Source: an uncultured Spartobacteria bacterium
GTDB lineage: Bacteria > Verrucomicrobiota > Verrucomicrobiia > Chthoniobacterales > Chthoniobacteraceae
DNA length: 64,000 nt
Assembly (NCBI GenBank): GCA_903919125.1
Contig: CAIXGS010000030.1
Location: 37,741 to 101,740 of the forward strand
Reading direction: 5' to 3'
Shown: piece after piece, positions 35,898-44,572 of the stretch
Numbering within the stretch: position 1 is the first letter of the stretch
Layout of the letters: each line of letters begins with the position of its first letter
The notes under the pieces: model-generated
What the model was told of the DNA's origin: nothing
What the model saw: the letters and a program-made list of their open reading frames with translations, nothing else
Database searches by the model: none
Position numbers and translations under genes: made by a program

Positions 35898-36259
35898 GAG
35901 CCGTCATTGATAGCGATGTTCTTATTGATTATCTTCAAGGCATAGAGAAGGCAAAGTTCGAGATCGACCGATATGCACGTCGTGAAATTAGCATTATTTC
36001 TTGGATGGAAATAATGGCAGGGGCGGATAGTGCGGAGGAAGAGAAAGAGTGCCGTGCGTTTTTATCAACGTTTACGATTCATCCACTATCTGTTGAAATA
36101 GCGGGGGAAGCGGTAAGACTACGCAAAAAATTTCGTGTTCGATTGCCGGACGCTATTGTCTGGGCCACCGCCAGAGTTAACGATTGTCTTTTAGTCACCA
36201 GGAACACCAAGGATATTTCAACGGATGAGCCAGGAGTGAGGTTTCCGTACAGTGTCTAG
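35894..36259 (+). CDS. vapC: PIN-domain toxin (VapC-like ribonuclease)
   Basis: A 121-residue PIN-domain endoribonuclease, toxin of the pair. Conserved acidic residues are visible: Asp in VIDSDVLIDYLQG at the N-terminus, Glu in ISWMEIMAGADS, Asp in RLPDAIVWATARV, and the last Asp in LVTRNTKDIS. This set coordinates Mg2+ in the family, and targets are usually initiator tRNA or rRNA loops. I use the ATG at 35894 overlapping the antitoxin stop; the four extra residues of the upstream Met (35882) are unlikely. No second TA module is nearby. Confidence 0.9.
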   Translation: MRAVIDSDVLIDYLQGIEKAKFEIDRYARREISIISWMEIMAGADSAEEEKECRAFLSTFTIHPLSVEIAGEAVRLRKKFRVRLPDAIVWATARVNDCLLVTRNTKDISTDEPGVRFPYSV

Positions 36260-36435
36260 TGGCCGAATGACGGATCTTCACAAATCTGCGACCTATGGGT
36301 GCCAGAACCCATCGACACATAGAAAAGGCGGAAGTGTATGTCCCCTGCGGTTCCCCCTTTAGGCACCCAGCGCGACAACCTCCGAGTGTACTAAGAACTC
36401 GCCATCGAAAACGATCATTCTAGTCTAACTTCGCC

Positions 36436-37719
36436 ATGATCCTTTGCCTCACCTCCCCATCGATTGCCTTCCGTACTGCGCTCCCGCTTTTAATGATTTA
36501 CGGTTCAATGGCCTCATGCGCACTCGCTGGGCAAGCATGGCCGCGTTTTTTGGGCCCCAACCAAAACAGCCGCGTTGAGGATGCCCCGAAACTTCCTGTA
36601 AACTGGGAGGAATCGAAAGTCCGCTGGAAAGCCGAGATCCCTGGGGAAGGTTGGTCCTCGCCCCTAATCTCAGAAGGGCGGGTGTGGATGACGACAGCCA
36701 CCGAAGACGGCTTGTCGCTCAGGGCCGTAGCCGTGGATCTTGCATCCGGCAAGCTGCTCCACAACATCGAGGTTTTTCACGCGGAATCTGCGACACCAAA
36801 ACACCGCCGCAATTCCCACGCCTCTCCAACAGGCCTGCTTACCGGAGGCCGCTTTTTCGTGCACTTTGGCACCAATGGCACGGCCGCGCTCGATGCCAAA
36901 ACAGGGGAAATCCTTTGGCGCCAGCAGAGCCTGAAAGTGGACCATCAAAACGGTGCCGGCGGATCCCTTTCGGAATACGGAGACCTATTGCTCATCCCCT
37001 GCGACGGGCAGGACGTCCAAATGGAAGTTGCCCTTCGGAAAGCGGACGGGAGTATTGCTTGGAAATCAGAACGCTCCGCAAAGCCGATGCTGGACACTCT
37101 GGCTCCGGACCGTCGCAAAGCCTACGGAACCCCCTTTCTCGTAAAAGTGGGTACTGAGACGCTCAGCCTCACGACGGCATCTACACGGCTTTACGCGCTC
37201 GATCCAGCCACGGGAACAGAACGCTGGCACCTCAACTACGGCAGCGGCTTCTCGAATGTTCCGCTGCCTGCCACGGACGGAAAGACGCTCGTAATTTGCA
37301 CCGGCTTTATGAAACCCGAAGTCTGGGGCGTGAAACTCGAACCCGCAACCGGCGACATTTCCGAGACGCATGTCATTTGGAAACAGAAAACCGCTGCGCC
37401 GGATCAAACCACCCCAGTCATCGTCAATAACCTCGTGTTCCTAGTGACGTCCAACGGGATTGCGTCCTGTCTGGATCTCGCAACCGGAGAAATCCGCTGG
37501 CGGGAACGTATTGGGAGCGATTTTGCAGCCTCGCCGCTCGCCGCCAACGGGTTGGTATATTTCTGGGACGCCTCGGGAACGACTACCGTGGTCAAGGCGC
37601 AGCCCGAGTTTCATATTGAAGCCAAAAACACGCTCGGTGATGGGTTCATGGCATCTCCCGCGGTCGTGGGAAACGCCCTGATCCTCCGCTCCAAAACGGC
37701 ACTCTATCGCGTGGAATAG
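36436..37719 (+). CDS. Exported PQQ-like/BamB-type beta-propeller protein
   Basis: A 427-residue secreted or periplasmic propeller. After a signal peptide (PLLMIYGSMASCALAGQAWP region) the mature protein starts RFLGPNQNSRVEDAPKLPVNW, a phrase common in PVC propeller proteins. Repeats of the PQQ/YVTN-like kind occur, such as GWSSPLISEGRVWMTTATED, ALDAKTGEILWRQQ, ALDPATGTERWHLNY and CLDLATGEIRWRERI. Each gives a W-motif blade; eight blades are likely. Such proteins are either PQQ dehydrogenase-like without catalytic residues or scaffolds. No PQQ-binding or calcium-site residues can be confirmed, so a binding role is more likely. Neighbours give no hint. Confidence 0.82.
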   Translation: MILCLTSPSIAFRTALPLLMIYGSMASCALAGQAWPRFLGPNQNSRVEDAPKLPVNWEESKVRWKAEIPGEGWSSPLISEGRVWMTTATEDGLSLRAVAVDLASGKLLHNIEVFHAESATPKHRRNSHASPTGLLTGGRFFVHFGTNGTAALDAKTGEILWRQQSLKVDHQNGAGGSLSEYGDLLLIPCDGQDVQMEVALRKADGSIAWKSERSAKPMLDTLAPDRRKAYGTPFLVKVGTETLSLTTASTRLYALDPATGTERWHLNYGSGFSNVPLPATDGKTLVICTGFMKPEVWGVKLEPATGDISETHVIWKQKTAAPDQTTPVIVNNLVFLVTSNGIASCLDLATGEIRWRERIGSDFAASPLAANGLVYFWDASGTTTVVKAQPEFHIEAKNTLGDGFMASPAVVGNALILRSKTALYRVE

Positions 37720-37902
37720 TCTCAAAAACCGAGCTCGCGAGGGACGTAGGTGCGGAAACTTTCCTTGATCCCTTAGCTAAGGATCGAACGCCCAAAGCAT
37801 CCAGTCTGAAAAAAGCGGTTCGGGGGGAGAAAAAAAACGAATTCCTCTCACTGTAATTGCTTTGGGCTTTTCACATTAATTTTAATGGCGATAATTGGGA
37901 TT

Positions 37903-40900
37903 ATGAAAACGAGTTGTGTCGTCGATAAAGGATCGATTTTTGCGAGGCTGGCTCAGTGCGCTCTGTTGCTTTATGTATTTTGCCTAGGACTCACACCGGT
38001 TGCTGCGCTGGCCACTAGCACGATTTTGATTTCTGGAGGAAATTCCTTAACAGCACCAACTATCACGTCGTCAATCGCCCTGAGTGGGGGAAATTTCAAC
38101 AGTAACGGCGCGGGTGTCCTCACTATAAATGGTTCGAACACCTTCGATGCTGGCACTACGGTTTTGACTCTGGGGTCGCTAACCAGCACTGGAACACTGG
38201 TTGCTAACGGCTCAGGCGTCCTGACTTTGAGTGGCTCAAACAGCTTTGTTGGAGGAACAACCGTTCTGACTTCTGGGACGCTAATTATTGGTGGAACGCT
38301 GGTTACCAACAATGGCTCAGGGGTCCTGACTTTGAGTGGCTCAAACAGCTTTGTTGGAGGAACAACCGTTCTGACTTCTGGAACGCTAATTATTGGTGGA
38401 ACGTTGGTTACCAATAATGGCTCAGGGGTCCTGACTTTGAGTGGCTCGAACACCTCCAACAGTGGCACTGCCATTCTGAATTCCGGGTCGCTGATCGTTG
38501 CGGGAACACTGGTTGCTAACGGCTCAGGAGTCCTGACTATAAATGGTTCGAGTACACTCAACTACGGGACGATGGGCGTGACTTCAGGGACTCTGGTTTT
38601 AGGATCGAGCGGGTCGCTTACAAATACCGGTACGACATTGCAACCATTCGTCGTGACTGGTGGGACGCTGGCCGTTCAGCTCCCAGTGAAAGTTTCCGCC
38701 AAAACTATCAGCGTCAATATTCCCTCAGGCTGCACCGCATGCCAAATTGAAGTGCGGCTCAAAGGGGCGCAAAAGTGGGTTCGCTGGAACACCTCCGTCC
38801 TCAACGGAAAACCTTCCTTACTTACTCTCAACGCACCAAGAGTGGCTGGCTCAGTCGAATGGCGAGCCACTGGAACCATAAACTCAGACAAGGCTAAAGC
38901 GTTTGCGAAGAAATCCAAGTTTTCGGACGCCTTTTACCAAGGGCCTCGCGTTTTTGATAAGGCTCCCGCGCTAGGCTACGTCGCCACGACTGTCTCAGGA
39001 TATGCCAACGGACAAAACAGCGGTGTGCCGACGTCCACCTTGGTGCGGACGACCTCTGGTGTAGCCGACTCGGTTAAAGTGGCGAACGTCACCGCCACCG
39101 CAACTCCGACAGTCACCGCAACTCCGACAGTAACCGCAACAAACACAACGGCAACTACGACCACTTCGACGACCAGCACGCAGGCAGAAGAGCCGGACAT
39201 TTGGAAAACCGAGGGAAACTCTGTGTATTTCTTCAACCAATTGCGCGGGCTACAAGTTCTGGACGTCTCAGATCCCAGCAACCCAAAACTGAGCGCCTAC
39301 CTGCGCCAACCCTCCGTTGGTCAGGACTTGTACCTCTTGCCTGAGGAGGTGGCGGGCGAACGTTTGGTGGTGCTGCTCACACGAGATTTTAGCTCCTCGT
39401 CAGCGCAGACCCATGTGGTCGTGGTGCGAGTGGCCGGCAAGACTGCGACGGAAGTTTCTCGCACGGTTTTGAATGGCTGGCTTTCAGACAGCCGGTTGCT
39501 GGGAAGTCGACTGTATGTGGCAACCAGCGATTGGGGGGCCCAAACAGCAGGGACGACGCTATCGGAAGTGCTAGTCGCCACGGATGGCAGCCAGACGCTT
39601 GCCGCAGCCCATCAGTTCTCGGGTCAGGCTTCTTGGGGAGCCCTCATCTCCGCAGGCGCGGATTGGATGGCGGTCACCACCAACGACTGGCAGGACTGGA
39701 ATCATTCGCGGGTTACTTTGTTTAAACTGGATGAAACTGGGGCAACTGTACTGACGCCCAATTCCATCAAGACCGCGGGGAGCGTTTACGACAAGTTCAA
39801 GGTATCGTTTCATCAAAACACGCTGACGGTTGTTTCCGCCAAGTATGATATGTCCAACGGTTGGACCCCAGTGAGTGTGCTGGAGAACTTTAGTGTGGCC
39901 GGTCAGACGTTAGCGACTTTGGAGATCAAGCGCGGGGAGCAGCTACGCGCCACTCGGTTTGCTGGGGAAAAACTTTATGTCGTCACCGCTCAGCAGATTG
40001 ATCCGTTGTGGATCATCGACCTTTCGGATCCCGCCGCGCCCAGCGTGACGGGCAGCGTCGAGGTGCCGGGTTTTTCGACGTACATCGAGCCAATGGGAGA
40101 TTCTGGGCAGTTCCTTTTCACGATTGGCTACGATTCGGGCAAGGTCGCGGTGTCCCTTTTTGACGTTTCAGACCCGAGTAACCCCTCGCTCAAAAGCAGG
40201 GTGTTTATCGAGGAATCCGGCTGGGGTTATAGCGAAGCTACGTACGATGAAAAAGCGCTCAAAATTCTCCCCGAAGACGGTCTAGCACTCATCCCCTTCT
40301 CTGCCTTTTTCAGAAGTCCTGTAGTTTTTGCCTCAACGACTTCTGCGAATTCCAACGTCGCTGCCTCCACTCCGGAAAAAACCTCCTTTGTCCGACTGGT
40401 GGACATCGACCTTCAAAACGGAGGCAGCCTAACTTTACGCGGGCGCTTAGATCACGAGTTCACCCCGCGCCGGGCCACTTTAATCAACGGGATTCTCACC
40501 TCCATCTCCCAGAAGGAACTGATTACCGCAAACATCGACGACAGGGATAATCCAGCTGTTTTGGCGGATGTGATGATCGCCTGGCCCGTGAATCAAGTCA
40601 TCCCATCGGGCGACTACCTGCTTCAAATTAGCGACGGATCCAGCGCTTTGTGGTCGGGCGACAAGGCCGCGGTGCGTATTTCCAAAGGCGCTTCTGAAAA
40701 CACTATCGTCAACGACATCGAACTCGGAGACGGCATCGTTCAGGATGCAGTGCTGCGCTCCTCCAGACTCTATGTGCTGCGCAAGAACTGGAATCCGAAC
40801 CTGTCTTGCATGCCTTTTGTGCGCTTCATGGATGGGTGGCCCAACTCGTCCACCAATGCAGAACTCGGCTTGGACATCTACGATGCCTCAGCACTTCCCG

Positions 40901-41946
40901 CCCTGCCTCTGCTAGGGCGCGTTTCCATAAACACCGGCAGTACCGCCACGAATTGCACTATCAGCAGCCTCCTGTGGGTGACTGACGCCCTGCCGGTTGT
41001 CATTACTCAAAACAATCCAGCAGCCTACTGGAGATATCCAATCGTGGCTTTCAACAACGCAGTTGCGCCCATGGTTACATCCTCAGTGGGCGTGATGAGT
41101 TCGACCGCTTCACCCAAAGCGGCAGCCTTGCCGACTGCTTCGTTGGCGATGCCCTTTATGCCGGCCTATAACATCAAGCCGGCCCCCGCCGTGGTGCGCC
41201 CCATTGATGTGAGCAACCCCTCCTCACCCGTTGCGTTGCGGCCATATCCTTTAGCCACAACCTTAAACACGCTTGTCTCAACCTGTACCGCGGGTGATGG
41301 ACTACTGGTTTTTGGTTACGGCCAAAGTCCCTCTCCGTGGAGAAACGCGAAGTGGCCCACCGGAGTCGAAGTGCCGCAAGTCTACTCGCATCGCTTGGGG
41401 ATTTTGGACTTCGCCAACCCGCAACGGCCAATCCAACGCATTCCAGTGGTTCTTCCCGGACGACTGTTTGCGCTGGGCGAAATCTCCCGCTCAGGCTTTC
41501 TCGCATTCACGGAAAATGTGGTGGAGAAAACCGATGTCCCAGTGCGTCAGCTTCAAGTGAGCTTGGTGGACGAGACGCAGGCATCCTTGTGTGCAACTAC
41601 GGAAGTGGGCGTTGGTGCGGTTCTAGCCGCCGAGGGACGAACGGTGATGGTGGCCGACGGGCAATCGGTTCAACGTCTCATGTTAGACGATACTGCGCAG
41701 TTAGTCCAAACCGGTGGAATCGCGAAGCTGGATTGGGCACCGTACGAGCTAAAGATCCAAGGCCTCACTCTGCTAACCAGCAACGGCAACGAAGTACTCC
41801 GTGTGTCGTGGCCGGGCTTGGATGCGGTCGTTGAGTCGTGGAAGGTTCAACAATGGTTCCCCGTATCAAAGCTAATGGTCGGCTCCAACCGTGCCCTTTA
41901 TGCGCCGGTCGGCGATTACGGAGTGAATGTGCTCCAACCCCGCTGA
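37903..41946 (+). CDS. Giant secreted strand-repeat/beta-propeller chimera
   Basis: About 1347 residues. A signal peptide (ALLLYVFCLGLTPVAALA) precedes autotransporter-associated strand repeats of the PATR kind: LTLSGSNSFVGGTTVLTSGT with variants, about residues 30-250. Residues 265-390 form a separate beta-rich region (IPSGCTACQIEVRLKG). A Thr-rich linker (about 390-430, TATPTVTATPTVTAT) leads into a C-terminal beta-propeller-domain protein of the COG4880 type, starting EEPDIWKTEGNSVYFFNQLR with many SDPSNP turns. No autotransporter barrel, PEP-CTERM or T9SS tail is seen; the C-terminus is VNVLQPR. Met at 37903 is preferred to 37885. It is probably a surface adhesin or matrix protein; function unknown. 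Confidence 0.85.
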   Translation: MKTSCVVDKGSIFARLAQCALLLYVFCLGLTPVAALATSTILISGGNSLTAPTITSSIALSGGNFNSNGAGVLTINGSNTFDAGTTVLTLGSLTSTGTLVANGSGVLTLSGSNSFVGGTTVLTSGTLIIGGTLVTNNGSGVLTLSGSNSFVGGTTVLTSGTLIIGGTLVTNNGSGVLTLSGSNTSNSGTAILNSGSLIVAGTLVANGSGVLTINGSSTLNYGTMGVTSGTLVLGSSGSLTNTGTTLQPFVVTGGTLAVQLPVKVSAKTISVNIPSGCTACQIEVRLKGAQKWVRWNTSVLNGKPSLLTLNAPRVAGSVEWRATGTINSDKAKAFAKKSKFSDAFYQGPRVFDKAPALGYVATTVSGYANGQNSGVPTSTLVRTTSGVADSVKVANVTATATPTVTATPTVTATNTTATTTTSTTSTQAEEPDIWKTEGNSVYFFNQLRGLQVLDVSDPSNPKLSAYLRQPSVGQDLYLLPEEVAGERLVVLLTRDFSSSSAQTHVVVVRVAGKTATEVSRTVLNGWLSDSRLLGSRLYVATSDWGAQTAGTTLSEVLVATDGSQTLAAAHQFSGQASWGALISAGADWMAVTTNDWQDWNHSRVTLFKLDETGATVLTPNSIKTAGSVYDKFKVSFHQNTLTVVSAKYDMSNGWTPVSVLENFSVAGQTLATLEIKRGEQLRATRFAGEKLYVVTAQQIDPLWIIDLSDPAAPSVTGSVEVPGFSTYIEPMGDSGQFLFTIGYDSGKVAVSLFDVSDPSNPSLKSRVFIEESGWGYSEATYDEKALKILPEDGLALIPFSAFFRSPVVFASTTSANSNVAASTPEKTSFVRLVDIDLQNGGSLTLRGRLDHEFTPRRATLINGILTSISQKELITANIDDRDNPAVLADVMIAWPVNQVIPSGDYLLQISDGSSALWSGDKAAVRISKGASENTIVNDIELGDGIVQDAVLRSSRLYVLRKNWNPNLSCMPFVRFMDGWPNSSTNAELGLDIYDASALPALPLLGRVSINTGSTATNCTISSLLWVTDALPVVITQNNPAAYWRYPIVAFNNAVAPMVTSSVGVMSSTASPKAAALPTASLAMPFMPAYNIKPAPAVVRPIDVSNPSSPVALRPYPLATTLNTLVSTCTAGDGLLVFGYGQSPSPWRNAKWPTGVEVPQVYSHRLGILDFANPQRPIQRIPVVLPGRLFALGEISRSGFLAFTENVVEKTDVPVRQLQVSLVDETQASLCATTEVGVGAVLAAEGRTVMVADGQSVQRLMLDDTAQLVQTGGIAKLDWAPYELKIQGLTLLTSNGNEVLRVSWPGLDAVVESWKVQQWFPVSKLMVGSNRALYAPVGDYGVNVLQPR
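38209..38453. repeat. 105-bp tandem repeats inside the strand-repeat gene
   Basis: Two nearly identical 105-bp units (38209-38313, 38314-38418) and part of a third begin with ggctcagg and encode 35-residue PATR units. They differ at only a few positions. The period is a multiple of three, so copy changes keep frame. Confidence 0.85.
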
Positions 41947-42104
41947 TGCGACGCCCGGAGGTTCCCGGGTTTAATCGGCAGTTTGTTTAACTCGCAAACG
42001 AACTTAACGCTCCCAGCGTCCGAGTCGAAAAAGCGTGTGCCGCGAGAAAAGCAATTTTCTTCCCCGCAACCAGTTCCTGATGAAATACTCAGGTTTTGCC
42101 GCAC

Positions 42105-43934
42105 ATGAAATTTACATTCCCCCTAGCGACCGTCCTACTATTCGCATCGGCGTCTCTCGCACGCGCCGCCGATGTGCCCCGTTCCGTCGAGGAACTGTGG
42201 TCCGACTTTGATCCGCGAAAGGATGCACTCGAGACGGAGGTCTTTAAAGAATGGCGCGAAGAAGGAATGGTATTCCGCAACGTCCGATTCGTGATTGCTG
42301 AAATCAAAGGAAAGAAAACCAGACTCGCGGGGATCTACGGTTTCCCGGACGGTTCCCAAGGACGTCTTCCCGCAGTGTTGCAGATGCATGGCGGGGGCGG
42401 CAAAGCACGGCTTGACGAGGTCAAGTATCTCGCTGCGCGGGGTTACGCTGTGCTCTCCATCAACTGGGGCGGTGCAAACGGAAAGACACCGACATTCAAC
42501 CGCCCCGACACCTTTACTGAAAGCGACCCCAACACGGAGTGGGGCGAAGTCGATCCAACACAGATGAACGCCGGGCGTTACTCCTCGATGCTGCCCGGTC
42601 CCAAACAGTTTTTCGAAGACCGCGAGCATCCAAAGAACAACAACTGGTACTTGCTCACGATGGCCTGTCGCCGCGCACTCACCTTTCTCGAACAGCAAAC
42701 TGAAGTAGACCCAAGTCGCTTGGGAGTTCACGGATATTCGATGGGAGGCAATCTCACCATGTACGTGGCTGGCACTGATAGCCGCGTCAAAGCCGCCGTA
42801 CCCGGAGTCGGTGGTCAGGGATGGCGTTGGCAGAAACATCCGTTTTTTGGCGGCGACGGCCTACAGGATAACGTCCAAGGAGATGTCGACGTCTTCCGGC
42901 GCACTCTAAGCTTCGAGAGTTACGCTCCGCTGATTCGCTGCCCAGTGCTTCACCGCAGCGGGACCAATGATTTCCACGGCTGGATGGACGACGTTTACCG
43001 GACCAATGCGCTCATTCCAGACCAAGAGACGCGCTATTCATGGTCGATCCACCAGAATCACGCGCTCTTGCCTGAAGTGGCGGTCACTATGCCGCTATGG
43101 CTCGACCACTATCTCAAAGGTGGCCCGGCACTCCCCTCGACGCCCGCTAGTAAACTGACGCTCAAGCCCGCTGACGGCGTGCCCGTTTTTGAGGTGGCCC
43201 CGCAAGGCAACTGGCCCGTTGCACGCTGCGAGATTTACTACAGCGTTGACCCCGAACCCCGTGGCCGCTTCTGGCGCAGCACGCAGATCGAGCGGAATGG
43301 CGACACCTTTCGCGCGAAACTTCCTTTGCATGATACGAAGTTGCCCCTGTTCGCCTTCGCCAATGTCTTCTACACGCTGCCCAAACCTGAGTCAGCCGAA
43401 CGTCTTGGGAGTGTGGTGCAGGTTAACGGACCGATCACTGAAGTGTGTCTAAGTACCCTACTTCATTCCGCCGACGTCACGGCTTTAGAACTTTCTGGGG
43501 TCAAGGCCTCGGAATCGACCAGCCTCGTTATTGAGGATTTCAAGCATGGCAACGTCGATTGGATGGATCGGAGGAAGAGTGGGTGGATGAATTCCACGCG
43601 CAAGGTTGCGGATCCGAAATGGAAAGGGCCCGAGGGATCCAACCTGGCTCTGACCGTGAACCTTCCAAAGACTAATCACATCGTGGTCACTTTAACCGAA
43701 AACGAATGGCGAAATTACCGTGGCCCAAAGAAAATATTTGTATGTGACAAGGAGGTTGTCGGAGATCCCGGGAGCCAAACCGTCTTGTTCGCCCTCTCTG
43801 ATTTCAAGAATCAAACGGACGGGTCACCTCTCAAATCCTGGAGGCAGCTCGACGTCTTAGCCATCGGTCCCGACTCCACCAAGCCATGGTCGGGAGCCGC
43901 GCCCGAACTCCTCCAGCTCGCCTGGCGACCCTAA
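42105..43934 (+). CDS. Secreted alpha/beta hydrolase (acetyl xylan esterase/dienelactone hydrolase-like)
   Basis: A 609-residue exported hydrolase. The Met at 42105 starts a signal peptide (KFTFPLATVLLFASASLARA); a TTG frame start at 42096 is not needed. The N-terminal 350 residues are an alpha/beta hydrolase with an acetyl xylan esterase or prolyl oligopeptidase-like arrangement: LPAVLQMHGGGGKARL, the nucleophile elbow GVHGYSMGGNLTMYVAG, and a late Asp-His region with GTNDFHGWMDDVYR and HQNHALLPEV. The C-terminal 230 residues form beta sandwiches (RCEIYYSVDPEPRG; TVNLPKTNHIVVTL). No catalytic assignment is tested. It may act on acylated polysaccharide; it stands alone, downstream of the giant repeat protein. 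Confidence 0.85.
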   Translation: MKFTFPLATVLLFASASLARAADVPRSVEELWSDFDPRKDALETEVFKEWREEGMVFRNVRFVIAEIKGKKTRLAGIYGFPDGSQGRLPAVLQMHGGGGKARLDEVKYLAARGYAVLSINWGGANGKTPTFNRPDTFTESDPNTEWGEVDPTQMNAGRYSSMLPGPKQFFEDREHPKNNNWYLLTMACRRALTFLEQQTEVDPSRLGVHGYSMGGNLTMYVAGTDSRVKAAVPGVGGQGWRWQKHPFFGGDGLQDNVQGDVDVFRRTLSFESYAPLIRCPVLHRSGTNDFHGWMDDVYRTNALIPDQETRYSWSIHQNHALLPEVAVTMPLWLDHYLKGGPALPSTPASKLTLKPADGVPVFEVAPQGNWPVARCEIYYSVDPEPRGRFWRSTQIERNGDTFRAKLPLHDTKLPLFAFANVFYTLPKPESAERLGSVVQVNGPITEVCLSTLLHSADVTALELSGVKASESTSLVIEDFKHGNVDWMDRRKSGWMNSTRKVADPKWKGPEGSNLALTVNLPKTNHIVVTLTENEWRNYRGPKKIFVCDKEVVGDPGSQTVLFALSDFKNQTDGSPLKSWRQLDVLAIGPDSTKPWSGAAPELLQLAWRP

Positions 43935-44052
43935 CCAAAAACTGAAACGTCGCCGAGAATGCGGAGTCAGTATTTAGGATCGTGTGGCCAAAGAGTGGCC
44001 AAGGGGACAGGCACGAATGGAACTTGCCCTCCTCCTCCAAGTGAGGCTGATA

Positions 44053-44069
44053 CAACCCCTTCAGGGTTG
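44053..44069. repeat. Small hairpin downstream of the esterase gene
   Basis: The stem caaccc/gggttg with a 5-nt loop lies about 120 nt after the esterase stop, flanked by gagg/cctc. No T-run follows, so it is more likely a dispersed hairpin or structured remnant than a terminator. Confidence 0.35.
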
Positions 44070-44132
44070 ATCCTCATTTTCGGAACGTGACCCAGAGTAG
44101 CTCGTTGCTCGCAATCCTAGACTGAAATTGGG

Positions 44133-44201
44133 GTAGGGACAGGGACACTACTCCCCGCCCCTCCCACCAAACCGGACAGGCGATTTTCCCACATCCGGCT
44201 T
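44133..44201 (-). ncRNA. Group II intron domains V and VI (decayed)
   Basis: On the minus strand, bases 44201 to 44169 read agccggatgtgggaaaatcg and continue to cctgtccggttt, which is a domain V: the AGC triad, a GAAA tetraloop and the two-base bulge region, paired with mismatches relative to an intact one. A G-rich domain VI-like stretch follows and ends near 44133. It lies just after the maturase remnant. Confidence 0.65.
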
Positions 44202-44206
44202 TCCAG

Positions 44207-44529
44207 TTAGCACTTTGCTACGGTTCGGAGACTGGCTACTATTCGCTCTCGAACTCGCTCAAGGCTGAACAACCCAATCTCCTCGAAGTACGCGTTTGTC
44301 CACCTTTGCTTGTCTTTCTTCCCGCGCGTGCCTCTCCTTTTGTTACGTCGCATATGCACTCTTCTCAGCCGCGTTCGTATCCACCCGTCCAACGCTCGCA
44401 TGATGCAGGGCGTAGCTTGCTGGAATTAATTGAACCACCCCTTCAATCGGGCATTCAATGCTCTCAGCAACACGCTCATCGCTTTCCCGTTCGCGCGTCG
44501 CGTCGGACTCCGGATTCCCTCTTTTAGAG
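44207..44529 (-). pseudogene. Group II intron reverse transcriptase/maturase, C-terminal remnant
   Basis: Only the maturase (X/thumb) end of a group II intron protein survives. In one frame on the minus strand the conceptual translation includes TRRANGKAMSVLLRALNARL, then KGWFN, an in-frame TAA, and FQQATPCIMRALDGWIRTRL, ending in the typical TNAYFEEIGLFSLERVRER. Intact homologues have Tyr where the TAA occurs (LRGWxxYF). The reverse transcriptase palm and fingers are absent: the frame stops at the hairpin behind clpC, and no RT motifs (YADD) are seen. The decayed domain V lies just downstream. It is therefore a dead, 5'-truncated intron, not a functional gene. Two internal ATGs could express short peptides but have no support. 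Confidence 0.82.
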
Positions 44530-44553
44530 GCTCTTGGTTTGCGGGCCAAGAGC
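44530..44553 (-). terminator. Hairpin at the end of clpC
   Basis: A perfect 8-bp stem gctcttgg/ccaagagc with an 8-nt loop lies 20 nt after the clpC stop on the minus strand. No U-tract follows; the remnant maturase begins at once. Class C group II introns are known to insert just after terminator hairpins, so this may be the target site. Confidence 0.55.
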
Positions 44554-44572
44554 GACTATTAAATCTCTATTT

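Noticed and set aside
38209..38453. CRISPR-like array
   Set aside because: The repeats are 105 bp, contiguous and in-frame coding; there are no spacers. The 14-bp and 20-bp tandem repeats elsewhere also lack spacers, and no cas gene is present.
37971..38561. Repetitive 196-codon minus-strand frame
   Set aside because: A by-product of the 105-bp repeats in the strand-repeat gene; the plus-strand reading gives a signal peptide and PATR motifs.
42138..42839. 233-codon minus-strand frame
   Set aside because: Lies inside the esterase gene on the other strand, without features.
44053..44069. Rho-independent terminator of the esterase gene
   Set aside because: The hairpin is short and lacks a T-run, so it is listed only as a small hairpin.
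44207..44529. Diversity-generating or retron-type reverse transcriptase
   Set aside because: The residues match the maturase end of group II intron proteins and are followed by domain V, with no template/variable repeat pair or msr/msd-like structure.
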